The translations under genes and the position numbers were made by a program. Source: Dioscorea cayenensis subsp. rotundata (lineage: Eukaryota; Streptophyta; Magnoliopsida; Dioscoreales; Dioscoreaceae). Taken from it: DNA of 64,000 nt. Under the pieces are notes generated by a model. That model did not search any database and was not told the DNA's origin. It saw only the letters and a program-made list of their open reading frames with translations. This document shows, one piece after another, positions 23,846 through 34,639 of this stretch; the first letter of the stretch is position 1, and the number at the start of each line of letters is the position of its first letter. Location of the stretch: contig NW_024086823.1 of the NCBI RefSeq assembly GCF_009730915.1, forward strand, positions 158,501 through 222,500, read 5' to 3'.

Positions 23846-24450
23846 CTTGGGAGATGAGTATGGGGGACCTGCAAGGGAGAAGAAGTGTTCGGTTAGGGGA
23901 ATACTAGGGTTTCAACATGAAAAGAGGAAGAAGGCGGTGGCTGCTCGCCTTGGGAGATGACTATAGGGTTAGGATTTGCTTAGCGAGAAGATGATGACTG
24001 TAGGGTAAGCGATTGAGTTAGGGTTTGGCTTGGGAGATGAGTATGGGTCGTCGCTCTGTGGGTGAAGACGATGGGGTTAGGGTTAGGGTTAGGCTTGGGA
24101 GATGAGCATGGGTCGCCGCTCTATGGGAGAAGACGATCGGGTAAGGGTTAGGGTTTCGTTAGGGTTTGGCTTGGTAGATGAGTGGCCGCTACTCTGTGGG
24201 AGAAGACGGTGAGGTTGGGGTTAAGGTTTCGTTAGGGTTTCGCTTGGGAGATGAGTGGTCGCCGCTCTGTGGGAGAAGACGGTGGGGTTAGGGTTAGGGT
24301 CTCGTTAGGGTTTAGCTTGGGAGATGAGTGGTCGCCGCTCTGTGGGAGAAGACGGTGGGGTTAGGGTTAGGGTCTCGTTAGGGTTTAGCTTGGGAGATGA
24401 GTGTGCACCGCTCTGTGGGAAAAGACGATGGGGTTTAGGGTTAGGGTTCG
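23846..24450. repeat. 73-bp minisatellite with interstitial telomere-like motifs
   Basis: GGGAGATGAG or its variant lies at 24032, 24097, 24173, 24246, 24319 and 24392; the last three spacings are exactly 73 bp. Looser copies occur at 23849 and 23951. Each unit ends in runs such as GGGGTTAGGGTTAGGG and GTTAGGGTTT, resembling plant TTTAGGG telomere repeats mixed with TTAGGG. The other part reads CGCTCTGTGGGAGAAGACG. Confidence 0.85.
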
Positions 24451-25732
24451 ATCGAACACGTGGCTTTTTATTCACGGTCGATGTGGGACGACTTAACGTG
24501 GACAAGTCCGCCGACGTGAGGCTCCAACTCGGGATCGACGACGTGGGTCGGGCATCGCCGATCGTGTTTTCTCTGGTATCCACGTCAACAGCATGGATGT
24601 GGTCACTCTCGAGTAACCTCCCGGTGAAACAAAATCGAACTTTAGTAGTCTTTATGATTGTGGGCTTCTTTTTTTTACCCGGCCTTTAATTAGGATTGAC
24701 CGGTTAAAATATGGATCACAAATCAATTTTTTTAATTTTTTTTAGACTTCAAGGGGTTGTGAGTTTATGACTTCCATAAGAGGCAAGCCTCTAATGTTAA
24801 TTACCCCAGACTGATGCATGGGAACCTCCGATTAAGAACAAAGTGTGAATGACAAACATGAGAGAAAACAAACTTGATCAATTACATGAATTTGATTGAG
24901 AATACAAAGATTAGAAACTCTAACTATCATAATTCCCTTTCCCTAATCTCTCTCTAGCTTTACATAATTTTAATCTATTTTGACTTTGTTCTATCCTAAC
25001 TTTTCGCCGAAGATCATGCTAAGGATGTCTCCTTTGACTTTGTTGACCTTGATCTTACTTTTCTTGCTTGTGTCTTGAATATCAACATGATCACAAACTT
25101 GACTTCATTTGATTTGGGCTTTTGAAAACTCCGGCATTTCGCACTTGTGAAGCTTTCAGTCTTGGACTCATGAAACTCTTTAATCTTTGACTTTTGATGT
25201 CTCAAGATTCCTGAACTCACTTGTCCCATTATTTGAGTTTATTTTTTAAGCCTTGACTCTCCTATGCTTCCGAGTCTTAACTTCTGCATCTCTGAGTCAT
25301 GACCATTCATATGATTCGGTCACTAACTTGATTGCTTTTAACTTGTAAGAATATTTTTGTGAATTTTTGAACGGTGATCCCCATTTGTCTCGTGAATCAT
25401 AAACTTTTTTTCTAAATTTTGGAGTTTGAAGACTCGGTTTCTTACGCTTTATGAAACCTTTTTTTCTTCATCATTATTACCTAGGAACTTTTCCTTCACT
25501 AATTGAGTTTTTTTTTTTAGTCAATTTGAGACAGTTCCTTTCCTCTCTTTTTATTTTAACATATGATGTGTGAGCATGGTTCAATAATTTTTTTCCTTGC
25601 TCGAGGAAAGACTCCCATTTGTTCGTGTGGATCTTTAAAGATTTTTTTTTACTTAAGAATTTTTTATTCAAATATCTTCGACTTCATCAAGAGGGGACGC
25701 AAGAGTTGATGATCTTCAACATATTCTTCATT
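24451..25732. other. No recognised gene
   Basis: A GC-richer stretch to about 24630 is followed by AT-rich DNA. Weak open frames are present on both strands, but none carries a recognisable domain. Confidence 0.3.
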
Positions 25733-25915
25733 CACTCAAGAGAGTCTCAAGAGGTAGTGAGGAAACTCTCGAAGAGAGCTCTCTACCACTACATTGGCCT
25801 CAACATGAGATTCATAGTCTCCATATTTTTCTTTCACTCAAGAGAGTCTCAAGAGGTAGTGAGGAAACTCTCGAAGAGAGCTCTCTACCATTACATCGGG
25901 CCTCAACATGAGTTT
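25733..25915. repeat. Direct duplication, 102-bp period
   Basis: TCACTCAAGAGAGTCTCAAG starts at about 25734 and again at about 25836. The shared part, to about 25813 and 25915, includes the palindrome GAGAGCTCTC and differs at only a few positions. Confidence 0.75.
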
Positions 25916-27747
25916 GTGGAAGTGGGCTCGCAAATTCGTAATAATATCCCCGAACCTTCACTAAAATTTCATTTTATTTTTGTTTTTTTATTTTTTTGTT
26001 TTTTTATTTTTTTGCCATCTTTTGTATTTTAACCCCTCTCCCGTGGCATTTTTGCATATTACCCCTTTGAATTCCTAGCATCTAAGGATTTATGCGACTA
26101 GGCCTGTAACTTTTTCACTTTTTTTATTTGATCAGATTTGTAAATAAACCCTAAAACTCATCTTTTCTCATTTTTTTTGATTTTTTGCAAATAAATCCAA
26201 GACTTCACAGTTTTTTGCATTTTTGTGCCAATTTTGCAAATAAGTCCAAAAAAATTTCAACGTTCATATTTTTTTGCAATTTTCACATAAATCCTCCAAT
26301 ATTTCACTTTTCACATCCTCTAAATCTACTCGTTTTTTTTGTTTGTTTGTGAAGCATAGCACTGGCATCCTCTAATCATGGTTAATAAACACTATATGAC
26401 AATGGCCTGGCTATTACATGCAAGATGTGGACCATGTCATATTAATGCATACGTATATATGAACATGACTATCCACTAGAAAATAAACATGGATTCATGT
26501 GTTTGGGAGTGAAAAGTGGATAGAGAGAGAAATCAAAAAAAAAATATGCTCACATGAACGCATGATACCATGTATGCCTTATATATTTTTTATATATATT
26601 TTTTAAAATATATAAAGAACAATAATCATATAAAAGAAACATGCATGTATATAAAGAACCATGATCATATGCAATGATCATATGAAAGGAACATGCATGT
26701 CATGATCATATAATAGGCATACGTAAACGAACAAAAGACATTCAATGCAAAGGATTTGAGAATGTATATATATATATATAATTTGATTGTTTGTATCTGC
26801 CATGCATCCATGCGTCCATGCATATTAATCCCAGATGATTTCTAAATATCTTACCTCGTTCTTTCTCCACCCAAAGAGTGTGTTTTTTTTTAATCCGTCC
26901 CTCGTATTATCTTTCCCTCTTTTTTCTTTTCTTCTGGGATCTCTCTTCTTTTTTACTGTCTCTTCTCACTTTCTCGTTTTTTTTTTTCTCCTCCTTCTCT
27001 TTCTTTTCTCCCCTTTTTCTCTTGATTTTTTTCTTTTCGGCTTTTTACCGGTTGTTTTTTTCATGAAATCCGGGATTTTTTTATTTTTATTTTATTATAT
27101 TCCTGTTTGATTTTTGAATCATCATTATCCTTTTTTTCATAAAAATTTTTTTCACCGATTATATATATATATTAATCCCCTTTTTTATCATTATCTTTTT
27201 TTTTCTTGAATAGATATATTTTTCAACATCCGGATATTTTTTTTTATCGAATCATTATTTTATTATTTTTTATCCTCGTTTTTTTTGGATTTATTTACTT
27301 ATTTATTTAATAAATCCGATTTTTTACTCATGGATTTAAAAACAATCCTTCTCTTCACCAACATTTTAATTTATCCAAATTTAAAATTGGGAGATTATCC
27401 GGATTTATCCTTTTCTTATTAATTTAAAACTTAGATTTTTTTTTAAACCATAACTATTTTGTTTGGGGATTAGAATTCGGATTTAAAAAAATCTATATAG
27501 ACAATGATATAAATTAAAACTTGATAACCAGAAAGTAATAAGTTCAAAACTGAGTGAACTATAAAAAAAAAAAAAAAATTAATCCTAGTTTAGATATTTA
27601 CTTGCAGCCAACCAAATATCTAGAGATTTACTACTGCCAACCAAACAGTAACTACACTTGGAAACCCTAGCCGCCCCCTCCCTGCCTGCGCTGCTTCGCT
27701 TCTTCCTTTCTACCGCCAAAACTCTCTCCTCCTCTCTTCCTGTTGCC
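25916..27747. other. AT-rich and pyrimidine-rich intergenic DNA upstream of the PPR gene
   Basis: 26.0-26.3 kb and 26.85-27.4 kb are strongly T-rich on the + strand. 26.6-26.75 kb repeats the words CATGCATGT and GATCATAT. (TA)n lies at about 26766-26780. No exon is recognised; a promoter for the PPR gene should be here, but no single TATA box stands out. Confidence 0.35.
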
Positions 27748-29295
27748 ATGCCCACCCATAGCGATCACTGCCTCTCCCTCCTTGCCTCCCTCCACCGCCG
27801 TGGCTTGCCCTCTGTCGCCCTCTCCGTTCGTTATGCCTCCTCATCAGGCCTAGGCCTCCCCGTGGACCCTGCCCGCCTCCTCCGCCGTGGCTTTCCCTCT
27901 GTCGCCCTATACGTCCGCTATGCCTCCTCATCAGGCCTAGGCCTCCCTGTGGACCCTGCCCGCCTCCTCCGCCGTGGCTTTCCCTCTGAAGTCCTCTCCG
28001 TCCGCTATACCTCTTCGTCTATCTCCGACCCATTCCTTCTTGACTCAATGATCCTATGCTACTGCGAGCTCCGAGACCTTCCCCGGGCCCAATTCCTTTT
28101 TGATTCCATCATAAAGCTCGGAACTTTGCCCAGTTTAGCCTCATACGGCGCGTTACTTCGGCTATTGTGTGTCAAAGAGCAGTTGTCGCACGCTCTGTCA
28201 CTGTTTTTCTGCATGGGGGGATATGGTGTTCTCCCGCCCGAGTCCTCTTATCACGTTTTGATTCCTCGGTTGTGCTCCAAGGGTTACCTGAATGAAGCAT
28301 GCTTCCTGTTTGATGTAATGCTTGCTGATGGCATCCGACCTTCTCTCTCTTTGTTGAAGTCTTTGGCCTATGGGTTTTGCAAAGGGCAGAGAATGTTGGA
28401 AGCCGAGCGAGTTTGTAGGCTCATGAAGTCGCATGGGTTCTTTTTGGATCGTAGCTTGTGCGCGGCGATGATTCATGGGTACTGCAGGGAAAGAAGGATA
28501 AATTTGGCTTATGATCTTTTTAAGGAATTGATTGTCTGTGAACCAGATGTATACTTGTTTAATACAATGATCTATGAGCTCTTGAAGTTTAATGTTGTTG
28601 ATGGGGGTTGGGAGTTGTTCCGTGCAATGGTGAGATGTGGCCTCAAGCCAAATGTGGTTACTTTTAATATGATGATCAGCCGGTACTGCAAAAACTCTAA
28701 TGTGGATTTTGCTTTGAGGCTTCTTGACACAATGAAGAGTTATGGTTTGACCCCAAATCTGCATCACTATACTGCAGTGATGACCGCACTTTGCAAGGCG
28801 AAGAGATTCGAGGAGGTGGATAAGTTGTTTGATTGTGCGACAGAATTATTTAACCAGATGAATAGGGATGGATGCATTGCTGATAATGTTACTTTTGATA
28901 CACTTATTAAAGGTTATTCTATTGCTGAAAGAGGGATGGAGGCATTATCTCTTTTTCCCGTGATGCGAAAGAGAGGGTTTTTCCCTAGCAAATTTTCTTG
29001 TCATAGATTACTTGACTGCTTTTGTCAAAGTCATGCTAGCGATCTTGCATTTAGGCTATTTGAGGAAATGGTCTCACATGGCTATACACCACAGCATGAT
29101 AAATATAACAAATTGCTCCTCATGCTCTTGGAAGAGGAAAGTTTGCAGGCTGCTTACAAAACCTTCGACATGATGCTTAAGAGAGGAAAAACTCCAGATA
29201 ATGAGACAAAGAAACAGCTGCTCAATATTTGTTATAAGCATGGAGAATATGATCTGGCTTTTAAGATTGACAAAAATATACCAGTATATGAGTGA
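27748..29295 (+). CDS. P-class pentatricopeptide repeat (PPR) protein
   Basis: An intronless frame of 515 codons starts at the first ATG after an in-frame stop at 27649-27651 and ends at TGA 29293-29295. After an N-terminal region (residues about 1-90) that is probably an organellar targeting sequence, about eleven to twelve 35-residue PPR motifs follow, for example DPFLLDSMILCYCELRD, ESSYHVLIPRLCSKGYLNEA, NVVTFNMMISRYCKNSNVD and HDKYNKLLLMLLEEES. Their ends are of the GxxP type, with no E or DYW domain. PPR proteins bind organellar RNA one base per repeat and control its processing or translation. Two oddities: the N-terminal region holds an 87-bp tandem duplication, and one motif is a hybrid (KRFEEVDKLFDCATELFNQM), suggesting in-frame loss of repeats. 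GC content is high at the 5' end and falls along the gene. The frame is intact, so it may be active. Confidence 0.88.
   Translation: MPTHSDHCLSLLASLHRRGLPSVALSVRYASSSGLGLPVDPARLLRRGFPSVALYVRYASSSGLGLPVDPARLLRRGFPSEVLSVRYTSSSISDPFLLDSMILCYCELRDLPRAQFLFDSIIKLGTLPSLASYGALLRLLCVKEQLSHALSLFFCMGGYGVLPPESSYHVLIPRLCSKGYLNEACFLFDVMLADGIRPSLSLLKSLAYGFCKGQRMLEAERVCRLMKSHGFFLDRSLCAAMIHGYCRERRINLAYDLFKELIVCEPDVYLFNTMIYELLKFNVVDGGWELFRAMVRCGLKPNVVTFNMMISRYCKNSNVDFALRLLDTMKSYGLTPNLHHYTAVMTALCKAKRFEEVDKLFDCATELFNQMNRDGCIADNVTFDTLIKGYSIAERGMEALSLFPVMRKRGFFPSKFSCHRLLDCFCQSHASDLAFRLFEEMVSHGYTPQHDKYNKLLLMLLEEESLQAAYKTFDMMLKRGKTPDNETKKQLLNICYKHGEYDLAFKIDKNIPVYE
27796..28020 (+). repeat. 87-bp in-frame tandem repeat inside the PPR gene
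   Basis: Units start at 27796, 27883 and 27970 (CGCCGTGGCTT). Units one and two are nearly identical over 87 bp (29 codons) and the third is partial. The repeat adds copies of a VRYASSSGLGLPVDP-type segment near the N-terminus without breaking the frame. Confidence 0.9.
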
Positions 29296-29299
29296 GTAA

Positions 29300-29727
29300 G
29301 GGGTTGTTTGGATTGGCTTTTAAAAAAAGTGCTTTTTTTTAATTTTGTAGAAGCACTTTTAGAATAAGTTAAGTGCTTATGCATATTTTTCGTTTGGATG
29401 TATTAGTTTCAGAAACACTTCTGTAGTTGTAAAAATGTTTGAATGTTTATTTAAAAATTACTTTTACAGCAAAAAATTACTAAAATACCTTTTTACTAGA
29501 TTGACTGAGGGCATTTTAGTAAATACACTTAACCAAATAACTTATCAAAAACAGTTTATTTCCATAAGCTAGTCTTTGGCAGCTTATAAAATAAACTGTA
29601 TTTGAGCTTATTTCACAGCTTGAGCTTATTCAAAAAAACCCATCCAAACACAATATAAAATCTCATAAGCACTTAACTTATAAAATAAGTGCTTTTGGGT
29701 CAGCTATAAGCTGATCCAAACAACACC
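29300..29727. mobile_element. Tourist-like (PIF/Harbinger) MITE
   Basis: The target TAA is duplicated at 29297-29299 and 29728-29730. The ends are GGGGTTGTTTGGAT and, reversed, GGTGTTGTTTGGAT. The 428-bp inside is non-coding, with inverted sub-terminal words (AAGTGCTT and TTATAAAATAA). It starts four bases after the PPR stop codon, so it lies in the 3' UTR of that gene. Confidence 0.85.
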
Positions 29728-29730
29728 TAA

Positions 29731-31532
29731 TGCTTTCTGTAACTCAAAAATTCAGTTGTTGATGGATGATGCATGCCAGTCCCTCAGATAAATTCTCCTC
29801 TCTGGGCAGGTAAATATTTCTTTTTCTTTAATTTGCATGCCTTCCTGGAACTGGAAGCCATATAAATAGAAATATCCTTTTGATGAGTTTACTATTCCTA
29901 ATGAAGCATATATGTTTTACTTGAAGGGTTCTGCCTGAAGGTTGAGCACCCAGATGCCTCTTTTTTGTGCTATCGGTGGAGAGTCAGGGACTTGACCTCT
30001 GTTACTTCAAAAAATCTTATTAAACACTAGCATAGTCTTCAATTCTTAATGCAGGCTACTCAAACAGCATTGTTTTAAGCCAGCTTGTAATAAAGGATTC
30101 TGAAATGACAGAATATTTGATTTACATTTCGTAATATACATTCTAGAACTTGGTGCTTTTCAATCACCCTTAGTTGTCATGGTTGCTAAATCAAGTTGCC
30201 TATGAACGGCAGATGATAATTATACATTGATTCCTTAATTTTAGTGAATGAGTATTCTATTGTGATGTTCATGCTGTCTTCGCTCAAATTGTCTCTAATG
30301 TATGTACTTTGCTGGTTCTTGAAAGACAACATTGGCTGCATGCTAACCTTTGATGGGTCATGGGTGGGTGTTCCTTTTTTGTGAAATTGCGTATGAGATT
30401 TATTACTCTTGAAAAGATACTGTGCAGCCTATGGCCTCAAACAAGTAATAGCATCATTGGTGCACACATCAATTTATTTCCTATTGCAGAGGTTGCAGGT
30501 TGCAAAGAATTTTGCCCTTTGTCAATCAAATTGATCAGATACGGCTTTCCTTATGTCTTGTTTACAACCAATAGTGAATAACTTGCTCTTTTATGCTTGC
30601 TTGGTTCTCCCTACATTTTATCCATCAAACCTGTTAGTGTTTTTTAGGGGAAAAAAAACTATTATCATGTTAATTGTGGAATATGTACTTAATAGTGCAA
30701 TGATGCATGCACAAGTAGTGGTAACAAACAAATCATATGCTCCAAATATGAAATATGTATAAACAAAATCAGAACTGCTTTTTTCTAAAGCCGACAAACA
30801 TGATTCCATTTTCATTAATGCTCCATTGAATTGATCATTTAAAATATTCCATGTGGTTTCGAAATGGGTTTTTTATTTTTCATTGGACTGTTGTTGGGCT
30901 CATCTTGATGATGTCTATCCTTTAAGGTTCCAATATTTTATAATGCTTTCTCAATTGGACAAATTTCTTTTAAAACGATAATGATACGTAACCACTAAAC
31001 TTTCTGCGTTGTCTTTCTAACCAATCCCATACATCATCCATGGGTTTCTGATCACCAATTTATGCTTTTAAACTAAAATGCTGGGGTAACCTTTTGTTGA
31101 GTTGCTCTCCTGACCCCAAATCTAATGATTCTCCAATCAATTCGCCTTCATCAACAATATACACCAGGTTATTATTTGCATATATATATATATATATATT
31201 AGCCTGTGTTATCTATGAATGTCATTATATTTTAAAAAATATATTTATTTATATTTTTAATTGTTTTGTTATTTGGAAATAGTATTAATAATTGATGGTT
31301 TAATTATCACGACATACTACTTGCTTGTCAATTTTTTTTTCTTTATTTTCCAATTTGTTTTGATATAGAGAATGATTTCTTTTATTCTAAGATATTAATT
31401 TGTATAAATTTTTAAAATATTTTTTTAAGATGATCAACATCATAATAATTTTGTTTTCCATAGATAATAGAAAAGGAACCTCTTCTTTTTTTTTTTATTG
31501 TGGTGAAGGTGGTTTGATGAACGGGTCATGGC
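29731..31532. other. Non-coding DNA downstream of the PPR gene
   Basis: No domain is recognised. The first part may be the rest of the PPR 3' UTR. (TA)n lies at about 31182-31199. Short open frames here look random. Confidence 0.35.
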
Positions 31533-31673
31533 CATTCTTATTAACATAGCACTTACCGATGAACTGATCGATAAAAGTGTCAGTGTGGGTTTTTTTTTAA
31601 TGATGTGGTATATTTATGCACGCATACTCATATAGCATTGCATATTCATGTAAGTGCTATGTTAATAAGAATG
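31533..31673. repeat. 141-bp hairpin with 24-bp perfect terminal arms
   Basis: Bases 31533-31556 (CATTCTTATTAACATAGCAC and so on) are the exact reverse complement of 31650-31673. The centre is AT-rich. It is probably a very short MITE; no clear target duplication was found. Confidence 0.75.
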
Positions 31674-31724
31674 ACGTGGTGAAAGCGGGACATCCATAGT
31701 TAAAATAAACATTATTTTTCACTA

Positions 31725-31766
31725 GATATGCTCAAACAAAAAAGATTGTATACTCAATAAGAAATA
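31725..31766. repeat. Left part of a 76-bp target-site tandem repeat
   Basis: This segment, from GATATGCTCAAA to TAAGAAATA, matches 37980-38020. Together with 37947-37979 it forms one unit, interrupted by MULE copy C. Bases 31758-31766 (TAAGAAATA) are the left target duplication. Confidence 0.8.
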
Positions 31767-32486
31767 GTGGAAATTGCCAAAAAAATTCTCTAAGTTTGCA
31801 ATATTGCCAAAAACAACCCGTTAGTTTTGCAATCCCTAAAAACTCCTTCCTTTTAAACTTTATATTTTTCAAACCCCCAAAGCATGTAACGGATGTCAAC
31901 GGAGTGATTTTCAAATTTTATGGATGAAAATGCCCTTGCATGGGGAGTCATGGCTGCAGCCATTTCAGCGGTTTGAGAGGAAGTGGGGGGGTTTTTCCGT
32001 AGGGTAACCCCAAGAGACGAATTTACTGGAGCCGTTACTTGTTTTTCTCAACTCGCGTCTTCAGCTTTTCCATTTCCGAAGCTGTCTCCGAAGTTGTCTC
32101 TACCGGCGAACCTCTGTAATTGCAGCTTTTCCCTTTCCACCGGTATCTCAAAGGAGAAGTCCCGCGCAAGTAGTTGGCATTTCATCAGTTTGCAATCTAA
32201 GCTATTGAGTATCGTTTTATGTTAACTGTTTTGTTACAAAGAAAGATTTTTCGGTTTTGTTTTGTGCTCCTATTTTTGTTGGAAGATATTGAAGTCTGCA
32301 GGGGGATTTCTCGGCTGGGGTTTTGTTAGTCTGCAGGGCAATTTCTCGGCTAGGGTTTTGTTTTGTTTTGCATTTTCGTCTGTATACACTATCAAAATAG
32401 TTTTTTTGTTTGTTATGATTTGTGTAATATTTATAATGTACATTTCCCCTTTCGTTTGATATGGTTGCAGTTTTACAAATGAGGTT

Positions 32487-32660
32487 TACGTTTAAGAAAT
32501 GAGATGTTACAGTTTAAATTTTGTTGTCTCTGTTTAAGTATTGTCGTCTCTGTTTAATAAACTGGGTCTCTGTTTAACAATTGATAACTCTTTTTAATAA
32601 CTGAGAGGTTACCGTTTAAAACCTTATACTTACGCTTAAACATTTGTGAATACTGCATGC
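32487..32660 (+). repeat. 20-bp register repeat, leader intron of copy C
   Basis: GTTTAA or TTTTTAA cores lie at 32512, 32532, 32552, 32572 and 32592, with further units near 32614 and 32634. A typical unit is GTTTAAGTATTGTCGTCTCT. The array precedes an acceptor AG just before the ATG at 32694. Confidence 0.8.
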
Positions 32661-32693
32661 TGAATGTGTTGTTATTGTCGCAGGTTTGTGATT

Positions 32694-34632
32694 ATGGCGG
32701 TCAACCTAGTTAATGGGCGATGCTATTTGACACCGGTAGTGGAGACCTTAGCTGAATTGAAAGATAACATGACCCCTCGACACTGGGAGATCATCCGAAG
32801 GACACCGTTTGCAGCATTCACTGAGCTGGAAGCTATATACCAAGAGAGGGCCCTTCTTGATTCTCTATTGCAAAGGTACGATGGCCGCACCAATAAATTC
32901 AGGATCGGGGAAAGCCTGCTGAGTTTCAGGCCTCAAGATGTGACCCTCGTTCTTGGTCTGCGTTGCGATGGCGATGCAGTTGTCTTTCAGAAGAAGAAAA
33001 CCCGCTCAGCGTTCAAAGGGAGGTATTTATCAAAAACCTACGAGAGACACAGAGACTCCATCAAGAGCACTCTTGTGCAACTTGTTCGACAGAGGGGAGA
33101 AGAAGATGATTTTGTCAAACTCCTGATGGTGTACCTCATGGGTACAGTCCTCTTCCCAAATACATCATGCTCGGTTCTGAATTGGATCGTTGATTATATC
33201 GATGATCTACCCGCCATGGGGCGATAAGCATGGGCGCAGACGACGCACAAGTGGCTTATGGAGGACATTCTACAAGCAGCCGCTCAAGTGCAAGATAGAT
33301 GCGCCGGGAAGAAGACCAACACAAGGTATATTAAGGGTTGCTCGGTCGCGCTTAACTTCTGGTTTTACGAGCTGACCGGAACGGGGAAGAAAGTCTATTT
33401 CGGCAAGATCCCAAGGATGCTGTGCTACGGTGAAAGTACTTACTGAAAACAAGCGACGGTAGAAACCAGCTTGTCATCGCTCGAAGGAAAAGAGGTAATA
33501 AATCATGGACAATGTTTAACAGAAGTCTTTAATGTTTAAACATATTATTTAGCATTTAACTTTATTATTTACAGTTTAAAATTTATTCATAAAGGTTTAA
33601 ATAATTTGTTTTCCGTTTAAATATATTCTATAATGTTTAAATATATAAAAACTCTGTTTAAATATAGTTTTTATAGTTTAAAATGAATGATTTCGCTGAA
33701 ATTGCTTGGTTTACATATGTTTAGTTTACTGAGTTAGTTCCGGTGAATGCTGAAGAAGAAATATTTATTGGGGCCAACCGATGGATGGATGCTATTGCTC
33801 CGGAACCACTTGCTCGAAGGCAGGATGAGAGGGCAGTCTCTATCATGCGCACTCGACCCCGTTCTCCTACTTCCAGCCCACAACGCGCACGCATTCCTCG
33901 ACGCTGGAGAAACCCTCCCTTACCCCGCCAGATTGCAACAACTCCCCTACCATGACAATGACAGTCCCCCCGATTGTGGCAGCCCCCCGACCATGGCAGC
34001 CCCTCCGACCGTGGCAGTCCCACCGACGACATTAGGCGAAGATGTCACTGCAACTCTTATGCAGGCGTGCCAGATATTGATGACCGAATTTTCTTGGCTT
34101 GTCGCTCGGGTTGAGGCACTGGAAGGACGTTCACAATCGACTGCACCGTCTCTCCAAAGAAATGAAGCACCCGGGACGAACGAGGCGTCGGAATTGGACG
34201 ACAACGACATCATCTTGGTGGCCATTCCAAGACGACCACATTCGAAGAGACTTGCGAAAAAGAGGAGAACAATACTGCCTCTGTCTCCACCGCTGGCTGA
34301 CAATGAAACAATAGCAACACCATCGGCGGCTGATGCTGTTACTGAGTCTGTCGCCGTTGATGACATGGCCATGACGGTGGAGGATATCGTAGATGATGTG
34401 GCCGTTACCGCGATTGAGAAGATCGTTAACTCTCTTGTTAACAAAATCACCGACTCGGTGGAACCGGCTGCCGAGAGTGCGGCATCAAAGATGGACACAA
34501 TCCCTGAAGAACAAGAACAAGCTAAGGGTGTGTCTCCCGATGATGCTGTTGCCGTGGCCACGGTTGAGAAGATCGTTGAATTTGTTGCCGTGGCCGTGGC
34601 CGACAGTACCGCATCGAAGCAGGACAATGTCG
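32694..34632 (+). pseudogene. MULE copy C passenger gene, DUF1985/plant-mobile-like; Ulp1 part lost
   Basis: The ATG at 32694 opens MAVNLVNGRCYLTPVVETL, followed by KFRIGESLLSFRPQDV, LVLGLRCDGDAVVFQKKK, LLMVYLMGTVLFPNTSCS, DDLPAMGR and RYIKGCSVALNFWFYELTG, about three-quarters similar to copy A. TAA at 33225-33227 and TGA at about 33444 interrupt it. Exon 1 ends at GAG|GT near 33495, and the following intron is a 20-bp array. Exon 2 (about 33740-34632) begins NAEEEIFIGANRWMD, shifts frame near 33950, then gives a coiled, acidic region (MTEFSWLVARVEALEGRS) and a repeated VEKIVEFVAVAVADS-like block. At about 34633 it runs directly into the antisense of the transposase DNA-binding exon. Confidence 0.75.
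33505..33695 (+). repeat. 20-bp register repeat, passenger-gene intron (copy C)
   Basis: GTTTA or ATTTA cores are at 33514, 33534, 33554, 33574, 33595, 33615, 33635, 33656 and 33676, with spacings of 20, 20, 20, 21, 20, 20, 21 and 20. A typical unit is GTTTAAATATATTCTATAAT. Confidence 0.85.
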
Positions 34633-34639
34633 ATTGTCT

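Noticed and set aside
23846..24450. True chromosome end
   Set aside because: Telomere-like runs are short, interrupted by a fixed non-telomeric part, and followed by 40 kb of further sequence.
24305..24689. Open frames across the telomere-like array
   Set aside because: Repeat-driven, read on both strands, no known domain.
26835..27110. Open frame of Phe/Leu/Ser resembling a membrane protein
   Set aside because: It is only a translation of T-rich low-complexity DNA.
28198..28767. 189-codon minus-strand open frame
   Set aside because: Lies wholly opposite the PPR coding sequence and has no domain; it follows from codon use of the sense gene.
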